Source: Diprion similis
Taxonomy: Eukaryota > Arthropoda > Insecta > Hymenoptera > Diprionidae
DNA length: 64,000 bases
Reading direction: 5' to 3'
Assembly (NCBI RefSeq): GCF_021155765.1
Contig: NC_060106.1
Location: 5,959,501 to 6,023,500, forward strand
The position numbers and the translations under genes were made by a program. This document shows, one piece after another, positions 26,391 to 40,065 of the stretch. The first letter of the stretch is position 1. Each line of letters starts with the position of its first letter. The notes beneath the pieces are model-generated. The model saw nothing but the letters and a program-made list of their open reading frames with translations, was not told where the DNA came from and did no database searches.

Positions 26391-29300
26391 CGCCTGTGTC
26401 AGTTGACAAAAAGCAATGCGGCGATGCAGGACATCCGATAACGATGAAAGAAAGTGGAAGTTGATGATGTTCGGAAGCGTCTCGCCAAGCAACCGGCCTG
26501 GCTTGCTCACCGTCCTTCGTTCACTGTCTATTCATATATTAAGGCACCGGTAGTCACTAGTTGGATGTTTCGCAAACGCACCGTTAGGTTTCGCTGCGTT
26601 CTGGAATGCTACTCGTATACGGTTCCTGACCCTAGGTGGATCAGGTTTTCGACACCACGTGTTTGCCTCTCTGTAAAATTATCGGTTGTCGATGCACGGG
26701 CCAATTAATTATACCCTTAAAAGTACAAATGAATTAGGTGTGTACTAGATGCAGTATAAATCGCAAGGCCAAAGGTATTCAATTTACGAACTTTAATCAC
26801 TAATTCCTGAGGACTTCACAGTTGGCTGTGACAATACCCGTAGCTTCACCCTCTTACTTCTATTTTCTCGACTTACACCCTCTGTAACAAATCGTTTTCT
26901 CGTCTGAAGAGCATTGCAGGTACAAAAACTAATGGTTTTATTTACCTCCGAGCGCCAGATAATAGTCAGCTCGGTTGAAGTTGAGCCATAACGCTCTAGA
27001 GCGAATTGCAGCAAACACCGAGTGAGAATGCTGCTCAGGTAGACAGATCATAGGTATAAAGTCGGGAGGAAATACCGTCCTTTAGCATCAATTAATTTAC
27101 TGGGATCCGAGGACTGTGGTTAGCGAAGAAAGACGCAACGTGCGGCGGCTCATCTTCATAGTATAACTTTCTCCAGGTCTGGTTGTAGGCTCATGCCGCG
27201 CCGGTAGTAGCCCATTAATTTTCGTCGATTAACCACTTTTCTCAGAGACGATAAGCCTAGCACCATGACGGATCCAACGCTTCAAATTGTCATTGTCGCG
27301 TGCCAACGACTCGTCAGACAAGTTGGCACGTACCTATTCCAATCAACAATTTCCTGCATCTGCTGGAATAGCGTGCTCTTCTTCTTGGCGGCTGTGAGGA
27401 CTATCAGAATTGTGAGGGTAAAACACCGGCAGTACTCTGAAGGTGAAACCAATATATCTGACTAATGAAGCAATTATTTGTACTTTGATTTCGATTTTCC
27501 AACGGATTCATCGACCCCGATTCAACGCGGTGTTCTCTAAACTATAACGAACCCAGTGTAACAGCTCTGCTTCGAAATGGTGTTGTTAACCTATCGGAAG
27601 CCCGAGGCTCGTCTCTTTCCCTCTAATCTATCGTCTTAGCCAAAGGCGTCCATTAATGCAAGTTCACTTCCTCACCTGCAATTACACGTATACTCAAGAA
27701 CACTCTTTACGCAATTTCAGCTCTGTTATTTTCTTCAACTTGCTGCACCACCATTATCGGATCCAAGCAGGTGTACTTGACTCATGTAGCACATCTTCTC
27801 CTCCGCAACTTCGCGATAGTTTATTACGCAACGTATGGTAGCGATTTGTACGTGTCAAGAAGCTTCTTTCAGCCCTTCCCATACCTGTCTATACAAGAGC
27901 AAATATCATGCAGAACTATTACCGATACTGACTTGAATAAGTCTTCATCGCAATAACAGTCAGTCGTCATTGATCTTCGAATACTATTGCTGATACAATT
28001 ACTGATCAGAATCGAAAGCGCCGTGCACCATTCCCAAGAACAGGGTGAAAGCAAGGTACTTAAATTTATTACGAGACTCACACTCGTGAGATATCCACAC
28101 TCACATACACTCATGCACATATGTAGCCATCCTGAATCCAGGACCTATCATTACTAGTTATTACGCCGGCGACTTGAAGCGATGCTGCATTTCAGCAGAC
28201 GACGTATTCCTATCGGGTAGGTACTACGGGTGCACTCACAAAGTAGTTTAATTTATACCCTTCGATAGCTTGTAGGTTACAAGTATTTCATAATGGAGTG
28301 CGACGGTTTCAAAAGCCGCCGTGGTTTGGGATTTTTTAACGCAAACAACAGACGGTATAATTTAGTCGAAAGTAGCAGTCTGTACGCCGTAACAGCAGCA
28401 GCAGCAGCGAGTTACTGAAGTAATTAAAACAGCCGTGAAACGTTCTTTCCTGCTGGTCTCGTTACGAGCTCATGATAATTGCTTCGTTGCTGCCACCGCC
28501 GTGCCCCTTAATCGACCCCGTTGTAAGAAGAGATTCTTCTGCAAAAGCTCATAAAGATCCCTGCACATCTGGAACAGTCTACTGTACCTCTGTAATTATG
28601 ACACTTTGTTGAAAATAATCAACGAGTCATTTGCTGAAACTTATTAAAATCAATCGAGAAATTTACTTTTGCCGCAAACGTTCATCCCGTTTAGGGTTGT
28701 GAAACAAACCTGTCCGTATAAGGAAGTTTACATTACGGCTAGTACCTACTTAGACATCAAACGAATACTGCATGAATAGCCGTATATTCCTACAAGCACC
28801 GTGGGGTTTTCGTGAAATTCATCATCCAGGGATAAAACTTATCCTGACCATTTATTTCAACGTTTGAATTAGTCATTGCGCTCCAGGCGATTCTACTACT
28901 TCCCAGGGGGGACTGTGCGATGCAATTAATAACAGAAAGTACGTACGTTTCATTTTTATTCAATTCCGTATATATAAGCTTATAATAAGATTAGACTTTA
29001 TGTTTCAACGTTTTTTGTATACATATAAGACGCCATGTACAGTAAATCACTGTGGGTGGCATTATACATAACGTCTGCAAGGGAAATGAAATAATTTAAT
29101 TCACCTTGTAATCTAGTACCCGTACGGTGTTAGGATAAAAAAGAAATACTTGTATAGAATAATATTTTTCGTTCAATTCGACGCTGCCATTAATCAGCTA
29201 AATCGGTTAATGAATCTTACAAGTATGTTTTACTGCGGCAAATTTCAATAGGATTATACGGACGTGCCTCTGTATAATATTAAACGGATGAATATTAGTA

Positions 29301-32300
29301 ACAGATGAAGGTGACCGTGGTCAGGTAATCACGCTGGTACCTATCATTAGATCTCGAAACGAATCACAAAAATAATTCACAAATTAAACAATCCGCTTTG
29401 AAGAGAGGTACAAAATGCACCCAAGTGTAACACAGTAAGTTGTTATCACAAAAATATATCCGTTGAATTGCTATTCTGAGGGAGTAGACGTCATAAAGAA
29501 TTTACTCAATCATGACTGACGTATTTCCACGATCACGATATTTTGACGATCATCCGAGTTCTTGCTGTAGTTCGATAAAAATACAGATAAAACTTATCCC
29601 GACGTGAATAACACCGCAAACACGATTACCAGTCGTGCTGGTCGTTTGTTTAAGAATTAATTGCCTTACTAAATTCGTGACGCGCATGTATGCATCTATG
29701 TTGCAACCGATAGCGAGAGGTCGCTTCAAGTGGAACCAGAATCGGATTAAACTCGTTCGTATAATATGGTACATGCTCTTCACCAGGGCGATAAGCCTGA
29801 GTGACGTGAACACGGCCCACCAGGCATCACAGCAAAGACCGATGCCGGGATTAAAAACATTAATGACTCTTCTAATTCCTGCGAGACGTACTCAAGCTAC
29901 ATGCTGAAGAAACGGATATTTGCCGCACGCAATCTAGGCTTTTCAATTCCAAGCAACGGGTAGTAAATTGACGATTAAGTACAGAAATCCGCAATAAATA
30001 TGTGCGAGATGTACGATCGATGGTCTATTAAACTGATCGTTAAATGGCCTCTTAGATACCGGTGCTAGATCAGAAGGATTTTCTCCGTAAATCTTTGCTA
30101 AGTTGATTGTAAATTATCAAACTGCTTAGCGTTGTTAGAACCGGTATAATATAGAAGTGTAGACTGATTTTGTTCACACGGAACGGTTACAAGGTGCCAT
30201 TGTTGTCTTGACCAAAGAGTTTCGAAGGCAGACAAAACGATGTATCCATGAAAATGTACACGAAGTACCTGCTGAGGTCGCTCAATCGTTCGTCAACTTC
30301 TGTAGTCGAGTTCAAGTTCCTTCACTATCCTAAGCAAAATCCCGCATCCAAAAGCTTGATGCAAGTTCAGGCATATCCGAATATCAGAATCTGACAAGAA
30401 TTTCGGGATGCATCAGCGTAAAAACTGGAAACTTGAATCCGTAATGTGCGTTGTAAGTAAGGGTACGCCGTCCACGTGCGTAAAATGGTACTCAACTTAC
30501 ATTGGTCAGACAGGATAGCGTAGAGCAGAACGGTGACTTGCAAGTTGTACGAATAACGATCGAACAGTGAATAGGTAGCTCAAACATGGCAGAGGCATTC
30601 AGAGGAAGTTCTTTACTGTCACTACAGATGGCAAACTGAAGTTGGTATGCACATGGCGTACAGAGCATGGTCTAAGTTTTCGAAATGGTACTTTTTCCTG
30701 ACCGCGCTGCTATACGGTAGAGATGATTGATTGGAAGTATCCCTGGAATTCTTTTCCAATCATTCGCTTATATTACAAAAGTTCTCGACATTTGGCCCAA
30801 TATCTTGATGTTCGACTTCGTCTTCTCGACGTTGTATGTTTACTATGGTCGGATTCAACCTCGGTCAGACTGTACAGAATATCTTGATTTCTGATATAGA
30901 TTGCGGGATACACAATATGCAGACGTATAACTATCCATAACTGCATGCATCTTACGTTTACGAACAGAAGGTAGGTATCGATCTTAACTTCTAGTCGTCT
31001 TTTACTGCGGGAACATTAGATTGGCCGACTCTGTGGTCAACCACTTTGATCTACCAATTCGACTCGGAAAACCTTTGATCTCTCTTATAATTACTTAACC
31101 CTTTCAAGGTAACTTCTTTCTCATAAAAAAGCAATAGCTTTCTAGGGTTCCCTCAGTCATCTCTAGTACCGAGACGCTTGCAATTATTGTTCGCAGAGGT
31201 ATGTACGCAATCGAGATCGCAACGATCTATTCACGAAGAATATTATTTTATCCTTCGTGTATGAGAATAAGGAATGGACCAAAGCGTGTTCTCTGTATAA
31301 TTACCATAATAAAAACCAGATCCAGCATACTCCTATTCAACAAGATTCTGTGACACGTATATGGAGTTTTCTACGCGAAGTCAACAAAAGTAGACTGATA
31401 TTTTCCAATGTTGATAAATTTACCTAATCTAAAATCCACGTATGTCTTAATCAAAGTTCATTTCGTATCGAAAAAATATTTGGAGATAAACAATTTGTGT
31501 TGTAAGGATTTTTCCCACACTTATGGTCTAATTCATCCTTTCGATGCCTAATATCCTCGGATGAATCATTTATCACCGTATAAATGTGAGGAATCGGAAA
31601 AAATTGGCCAAGTTATTTGTAAATCACTGATTTTCTTCAACTTAAAGTAATTGATTCGAACTACTCGCATGATTTTTGTATTCAAAACTCTACATTCAAA
31701 GGATGATAAATGGTTCGTCGAAGCTAAATATAACGCATCTTGAGGATGAATTGGGCCATTATTTTTCATATTTATTGGCCATAAAAAATTTTTTTGTTAA
31801 ATTTATTGAATGTAGCTGTACTTGTTACCCTTGAATTGATTCACATTGCGAAGTCAGAATTTTTAAATTTCCGCAAACCTGAAGCACATAATTGAACGTC
31901 TGCTGTTGCGGTATTCAAACGAAAACAAAAACTGCTTACACATAATCCTCTCTGCTCGCAAATATGCAACAAACAATTTTCCACTCTAGAGCTCCGCTGT
32001 GCAGGTTTCACGCGTGAAGTGCACGCTACACCCTATGCGCTGTATACCTATACGATATACATCTATGCACGTATTTGGTGCCTAGTGGATGCTCTGTTCC
32101 TGGGCCGCGTGGTCCATGGCATCGCCGTGCGCAGGTAAACGCAGGCTAATAATGATCATAATGATAGAGCGCAAGGGAAAGGAAAGCACAAGATCGAAAC
32201 TGAGACGGGTAATAAATAACAAGAGCACAATGCATCTCGTTGCGGGAGATACAAGCAGGTAAGCTCGGGTCCATATATTTCTACTCTCATAAGGGAGACG

Positions 32301-32356
32301 AAGACGATCAGTATTCGGTATGGCGAGGGAGTGGTTCCATCGTTGCAACGTGAAGT

Positions 32357-32400
32357 GGGCTTGGGTTGGGTTGGGTGGAGTTGGGCTTGGTTTCGTTGGC
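32357..32400 (+). repeat. G-rich TTGGG quasi-tandem patch (G-quadruplex motif)
   Basis: Four GGG runs at 32357, 32363, 32368 and 32373, separated by 2-3 bases, fit the classical G3 quadruplex pattern. Further TTGGG- and TTAGG-like units follow (to about 32423). The patch lies inside the large diego intron. Confidence 0.7.
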
Positions 32401-35400
32401 TTAGCTTAGGTCAAGTTAGGCTGGGTTTACCAAGGAGGAATGTAGTGCCTAGGCCTTGAACCAACCCGAGCCACCCGCGGTCCTTTCAGACTTCGTTTAG
32501 ACGTCAGAACGCGGACTACCTCAAGCTGCGCAAAAGATACTCCACGAATGATCAAAGGTTGATACATATGCATATCCAAGGACATGTCACTGTGTGCCAG
32601 TGCTTTGTACCTGCACAATTGATTGATAAGCAATTCGATGAGGGTGAACACCAAGGAAGTCCTTTACAATGCTTCTACCACATTAGGTCCATTCTTTGAA
32701 ACGGGTTTTGCGAAATTCGATTATCTCATGAACGTTATAAAACGAAATGATATTATACAATAAGTACGAGTAATTTTTAATTGCCTTACGCAATAGGTTT
32801 TTCCTTGTTCTCTACGTCTTTTGACGTCGACGTTTGGCACTAGTATTTAAATTGTTCCGTAGGTGCGTAAAAATTTTTACTTTCATACATCGTCTAAAAA
32901 CAATCTTTCTCGACGTCTATGTGACTTTCCTGCTTTACCTATAATTACGGCTCACCACGATTGTGATGCACAAAGACTTGAAATCAGTTAAGAAGCTATA
33001 CTGCCGCAAGGTTTTCTTGAGTTTCTTTGAGCTTGGGTGTCTGGTTCTTCCGCTTCTTGTTCATAGAGTTATTCCCTCTTATAGAAAGACGGGATGGTAC
33101 CGAGTTCCCGCTGCCATTCCTGTAGGCATAGAGGCACTCGTATTTACGTCCATAATGTTTCATTCAGAGTGACGACGAATGTTGGTATATAAATTAAACT
33201 TTTATTGTTCTCACATGGCGGTTACCACGCGATAGAATAACCCCAGTAAGAGCTGCGTTCTTTACTCGTCGTGACTGGGATATGCGCGGGCGAATGGGCG
33301 AATGGGCGGGTGGCCGGCATATAGAAGACAGCTGCACCTTCGTGCTGTATATGGAATTATAAACGTACGTACATACAGATGCATATTCACGGTGGTACAC
33401 GGTCAGAGTAAATATACCACCATATCCATATCGAGCAGGTGAATCTTTTCTGTGCCTCACGATTAATTCGGTCCATTTTTAGGTGCTCGCGTATGCTTTG
33501 CAGAACATCCGCTCATTTACTCTGCAACTTATTTCAGAATAGCGAGCCGACTTATTTCGCATACATTTAAACGGGTGTCAAAAATATCCGTGTATGAATT
33601 TTATACTCGAATTCCTCAATTTTGTTCACGCATCTGATGTAATTTTCTCTGCAATGATAACGGCTAGATCCGCATTTTCTACATCTAAATCAAAACGTAT
33701 TTATCTTAGTCTTTCAGCATAGCAAACTTCTCAAGTTCGTGTTCTAGACCAACATCAGCAGAAAAGTTTTAGGCTTCTTTGGCAATATTTCTACGATTTA
33801 CTGTCGGTGCAAAGTTCTCAGTACAGGAAAGAAAAGAAGCGCGTCATTATTGATTCGTCGTAATCTGGTGATTTATCTGAAATTTAAACAGAAAAACTTT
33901 ACTGTTAGGTCAGATGTAATTTTCATGGAGTACATAAATGGTGCAGGAGATTGGTACGTGTGTGTGTGTGTGTGTAACTTCTGGATGTCAGGTGGCAGGT
34001 GGTGACGCAAGATTGCGACCTTTTTACTGGAATGACATGTGGCTTCTGTCAGGAAACAACTGCAACGAAAGAACGGTTACCACGGTGAGATTTCAAGCCG
34101 GTTTAACTAACGAAGTAAACTTTGGTGTTCCGCAGGTAGCAACGCATTATCTTACCGAAGTATTTACCTTTACCGAGACGCGGTTTCTACTCTAAACTTA
34201 ATTCGCAGGAGGTTTTTTATTTTGCGTACAATTTGTTGGAATTATATCCACCATTATTTTCTTCCAGTGCGCACGAAATTCTTATGTGTTTTTACAAATC
34301 ATCTGATACATCGATTTGCGAGTATCGACCAGAACAGAATTCTAGTTTTAATTTTGTGAAGATCGCTTTTTATACGTACAACATGGAATAGCTAGTAGAC
34401 GACTGATTTAAATAAACTTGTCGATGCTAATTCCTTCGTAGTATATCACCTCACTAGTGATTCATTGGAATTAAAAATTCGAGACTGCCTCGTGCGACTT
34501 GTATCTGCTCGAGATAAGGATCTCAGTGAATTTTACGCGGTGAATAATCATCGGCAAGACTCGGTTGGTAATCGATTAAATTCGAATTTGTGTCAACCGG
34601 GTCACCCTGTGAAAAATTCCGAGACGTGTAGCCGTTGAAGTCGCGTAATTGCAACGATCGACGTTGGTGCTTTTTTGAATTCGTAAATTGCGAGGGATCG
34701 CGCCAAGGCATTCGCTGCAAAACTCGGGCTGCAGAGCGGAGCGAATTAGCCGTGCTAACCGCTTCGTGGAATAATCTGCTCTAATTTGCGTACGGAATAG
34801 TATTGTGGACACTTATAGCGGAATTCCGAGGCACGAGTCGCGGCGATGCTGCAGGTCGAGGGAACGAAGCTACGAATGCTATTAAACGAGCGAGTGTCTG
34901 CCGCTGCAGGCAGGCATCCCCGCCTTATGCAACACATCTCAAACGAACTTCTATAGTATATCCACATGCCAGAAAGAACAAAGGAGATGAACTCTGCGAG
35001 TTGCCAAGGTCGACGCTTTCCGCAACAATTCCGGAACGATCGATGCAAGCTGCTCTCGTAACCGCGGTCCATTTGTCTCTTAGATATTTAACTTCATGTC
35101 CAGATACCTCCGAATCGCAGATCATTTAATAATGGACAGTAAATTGTTACTTGTAAATTGGCCAGCACGATCAACTTTGCTGGCTTCAACTTAACGAATG
35201 CATGTGTATCGATGAACTTGTTTATTGTTAGCCAAGCGACAACCCGATAGCCAGAGCTTACTGTAACAGAGTGAGTTAAACATTGGAAAGCACCTTTCGA
35301 GTACATCGCAGATTATTTATCTAATTACAAATGGTTTCTTTTTGCGGTAACCAGCAGCGTTCACATGGGTATTACACCATATTATAGTCTTGTTCTATAT

Positions 35401-38400
35401 GGTAGGTGAAGATGTAACTAATACCGAGCGAGAATCTATGTCTTCTTTGAGAGGCTACATGCCTTGCGGATCAACTTTACCCGTAAGAATTTACAAGCCT
35501 TGCATTCGTATGATAAAGGCATCGCAGTCTGCTCTGAATCACCGACAGCTTGCAGGTCTACGTCTATTTTTTCTATATAGCGTTGTTTTTTTATTTTTCA
35601 ACTTGTTCGCCATACTGCCATGTACATATACATATATATGTATAATATCATGAACCTAACAAACAGCAAACTTGTTCGAAAAAAGTTATGGCCTACCGTC
35701 AAAGTTCCGACACCAGAAGACTGCACTGCGCAACGATGGTGCCGATGGTCCAGGGTCTCGAGCTTACACTGATCAAAGTTTACTTAGTACTCATGGTTCC
35801 GGATACTTGGAGGGTCTGATAAGAGGCTTCTCGAAAGTACCGCGGTTAACAAGGGTACGCCGATGGTGGTTTGTTCATAATACATAAAATGACTCGGGTC
35901 TCATGTGCGTTGGCACGTTCCAAGTGAACACTGCTTTTAAGTAAATACCCACGAGGGTCTTGACATACAATGAAATAGTTTGAAACCGAATCTGTTTGAC
36001 TATCTTTCCGTACGACACGGGCACACTCAGAATCGACTGATAGACGAGAAAAGTTTCTGACGAAGGAAAGAAAAATGGAGCACTTGGCACACATGGATCT
36101 TATTATTCGTGTTGAACTGTTTTAAGAAACGCTAAAGTAATGTGCCTTCCTGGTCATTGCGGGGATCGTATGACCTCCTTCTGAGCTGATACGAAAGGCA
36201 CTTATGGATCTACATCGAAAAACGTATACAACGTGGCAAAATGATAAATGAATATTATACCGTTGAAGCGTGTTCAAATATCGTTATGATACGCCCGCGC
36301 GTTACGGTAGCAGAGAAATCATTTTAAGCAGCCAGAGAGAGACTTTCACGCCACCGTATTTATGCTGTAAATGTGTGAGGTGTTCGGTTGCGGCGATGTT
36401 CGGTTTATAATCGTGGTTATCCACCGCAAACCCCCTCGTTTACCTTTTGCGCTTTTTGTTCACGATTTTTTTCTTTTCTTCTCTCTGCTCATTCTTCTCT
36501 ATCAACACTGTCGAAGAAACCTCCTGCGGTTTTACGCTCAGACGCATATAAATGTCCCCTGAAAGATCTTTGCATTAATTTTCTCAGGCGTGGTCTTTGA
36601 AACTGTAGGTAACACTTTCGCGTCTTCGTTCGTTCACGTTCGCCGCATGAATTTTGAATTACAGATGACTAACCGTGAAACTTTATGCCTTTATCTTTCC
36701 AACACATTCTGATCAGGTATGAATGAATCACTCTTTCAGAGTTGCTTGTATAATCAATTTTGTACTGGAATGAAGCGTACAAACTTGTGAAACGAACGAC
36801 GGCGTGTTGATCGAAGCCTGCGTTTTAATTACTATCGAAGATAATTATCGATCGGAATAAAAATTTCGATTTTGACCTACTGCAGACTGAATCCTTCCTC
36901 AGCAGTACCAAGAGCTTGCAATTTCATTCAAACGTCATTTATTAGAACGTCGTAATTACGAGCCTTTCCGAGATCCCGAATATCGAAGAAAGAGCAAAAA
37001 ATCAAAGAAGCACAAAAAATAAGACACAGCAACGATGCGACCTTATAGTTTTTGTCACTGCGTGTACCGCCACTAGGTATCACTGCTTAGTTCATTGACC
37101 ATCACCGGATCCCCAGCGAGATATACGAAGCATATTCCTGTACTGTACGTATATACGTTCCACATATATATATATATATATACATACATACGATACGCGT
37201 TGTACTCTCTTCGGCCTTCGTATAAACCTTTTCCACCGCTGTACACACCTGGAATCTCAGTGAATACGTAACGTTTATTCATGTGGCCGTATCATACAGC
37301 CTGTATACACGCGTGTGTGTGTATTCACACAAAGATGTGTATGTATATACTTACTGATGTACAAGGTTACAGTGAGCAGAAGAGCAAACAAGCCATTGTC
37401 AAATCTGGCTCTCCCATGAAACGAGGTACTGACCGTGTGGATTTTCGAATAGACAAAGTGCGTGCACTTGCGGTTTCATAGAGTATGCCTGTACTACTTG
37501 TGGGTGTGCCTTGATAGATTCGACTTTGCATTACGCAAAGCCCGTTACAGTTGTTAGTTTCTTTATACAGATGAATTAATTTGTCCTAATTATCAGGTGA
37601 GAAATATGTGAGAGTGAAAATATGCTGTACAATCAGATAATGTGTATCCTTATATCCTATCTACGTGCGATTGAAAGAATGACATAGCTGTGTGCTACGT
37701 TTATATCTATGTATAACGTTGGATGCATATATTCTACTCTCAACGCAGCAAGTACTGGTTACCAGTCCAATTAGTCCTTTGGAAAAGTTGTGTCTCAACC
37801 GAAAAATAAACGAAATACCGTCCAACTTGTCAAGAAGATTATGCATCTGGATAAGATACGCGTCAATGCCATACCCTTAAGAATGTCAGTATTAATTAAG
37901 GACACGTCGCAACTGCACATGTCAAGGTCGTTCCAAGGAATATGTAATTATTTCATATAATGGAAACGACACAATGTAACGCATTTATTAATTAAAACAT
38001 ATATTAACATGCACACCTCAGGATCATTGTTGTAAAATAACAAAAGAGAATCCGTGAATTTTGGAAAGCCACAAAAGGTTCCTCAGCTTTTGTGGATTAG
38101 CTCTGTACAGAAGACTTGATAGAATTGGCGCGTCGATCTGATATATTTTCATGACAAATAGATGTGACCACGAGGTTTTTACAAGGTGTTACTCCAGTTT
38201 TCATATCACGAAAGTAATAATATTATAGAGGTTCACACGAGTGCGATTTCCCAGGTATAAGATACACGAAATAGAGATATTTTTTTTTATTCCAGCACAT
38301 ATCAAGCTAAAGATGAACAAGTTGGAATTTATGAGGAAGAGATATTTGCGTGAACATTATCCCCGATACCCCGAGGACTAGGCGAGGCTAGGAAGTACCT

Positions 38401-39189
38401 GGGTCGTATAATAAGCGGCGAAGAAATCGTTCAAGGCACCGTAGCGTAGTTGTAACTTGTAATGTCTGAGACATAGAGAGAGGTAAGACGGATCCGTTCG
38501 CCCCAGGACACTGCCAGGAAATTGCTACAAAAAGATAAGATCCCGAACGATATCGAGTGGATCTTACCAGCCTCAGAAAACTCTGATGCCGCATAGCTGT
38601 ATAGTATAATCTGTTGTAAAATGGAGTCGGAAAGCCAGCAGCATGTTTTAAAACTCAGGAAAAATCTTACGCTTTTGGGTGAAATGAGGAGAAGAATTAC
38701 TGGAAGTGAAAGATGGAACGAAAACCTAGATATCCGGGCTGCAAGTAGATGCGTATGACGTATAAATATGATTCAAATCGAATGTAACGAAATATTGAAT
38801 TGCGTAAGCAGCACTGATCGAAATCTGATAACTAATTACTGTAATTAACTTGACATGGTTTAGCTGGTGGTCAACATAATGCGAATATTATGATAGAATC
38901 TCTGGACTCTGGTAACGCATGCCCACGATAGAAGCTGGCATCTAGAAGTTAAAATTGTTGGTTGAACGTCGAGGGTGAACCGAAAACGGAACTTTCTATA
39001 GAATGTAGATGATATCGGAGGTTGCTTACAGACTCCCAGTCCCTTGAAGCACCTAGGGCGTCTGATCTAAATTGAATAGACGTTTCGTGATGCATTGCGC
39101 GATGTTTCCTACCCGGAGGGAGCCGCCCACGACGATCACGTCAACGGCACTCTTCATCCACAGATTCACGTCTCCATTATAAGGACGTA

Positions 39190-39519
39190 CAGGGTGATTT
39201 GTTTCAATGCAAACTCGGGATATTTTCGGAAACTTGCAGACGAAGATTAGCAAATTCTGAAATTAGCAAGAGGCATGTAGCTAACGATAGATCATTAAGT
39301 GCGTTAGTCAAGAATACAGTTAAGCACCTTACTGCAACATAATCTCCAAAATATTCGTTCTTAGAAAGCTCGAAAGTGTTCACGTCGGCGAAACTATAAC
39401 TAATATATCGGAATATCTTTGATCCTTTGGAACTCTACACTATTATCAAAGTATCTGACGTCTCGAGTAGCATCCAAAATATTTTCCAACCACGATTAAT
39501 TAACATAAATCACCCTGCA
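39190..39519. mobile_element. Possible small inverted-repeat transposon remnant
   Basis: CAGGGTGATTT at 39190-39200 is matched by AAATCACCCTG at 39509-39519, an 11-base perfect inverted repeat. The repeats lose similarity beyond that, and no target duplication is visible. A chance match is possible. Confidence 0.35.
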
Positions 39520-40065
39520 GCATATGCTTGTATCTCCTAATCCCGTGATCTACGATATGATTGCCGACGTTTCTAGGTATGGAATCAAGTTACAAATACT
39601 CTCTCAATTCTGTATAGGTTTTTCTAAAACGTAGAGGTCCTAACTACCCCGCCAGTAATTTTTCAAGAAGATAGACTCCTGCGACAAGCAGACCGTTTCA
39701 AATATATCACTCGAGTATAATCTAACGCCATCGCTTGAGTAACTTGATACTGAATATTTTCATAAACCCACGTGAGAGTTTTGTTGTACGTACGATCAAT
39801 GGTGGAATAGAACTATTCGACGAAACAAGTCGTGATCCCCTCCTCGAGGACTCGTTACATCCATGTGCCTATACACCCTATTCACTAAAAACTTTTTAAC
39901 TACCTCGAGCATTCGGTATTAAATTTGGAACCACCGGCTGCAACGTTAGGACACTCTGGCATTGATATTTGTCAAGTTTCATCACACGGATTTCACACTT
40001 TCAAACGCGATACAATATCAATATTGAAGTAGCTGTAACTGTTGCCCTTTGCTCGTTCATTTCAG

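Larger units (their letters stand above)
16175..40065 (+). other. Giant diego intron (23.9 kb) hosting nested genes and repeats
   Basis: The intron starts GTAAGT and ends TTCATTTCAG. It contains, all separately listed, a MITE-like element (20569-20884), a tRNA-Leu gene (21821-21941, minus), an ERI1-like gene (25585-26390, minus), a G-rich telomere-like patch (about 32357-32400), and a possible second MITE (39190-39519). Microsatellites occur at 33958-33975 (GT) and 37164-37182 (AT). I found no additional ankyrin exon. The frames at 17491-17959 and 34755-35129 are open on both strands in locally GC-rich DNA and match nothing I recognise. Confidence 0.7.

Noticed and set aside
33958-33975. (GT)n run as a possible regulatory element
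   Set aside because: It is an ordinary 18-base microsatellite with nothing else around it.
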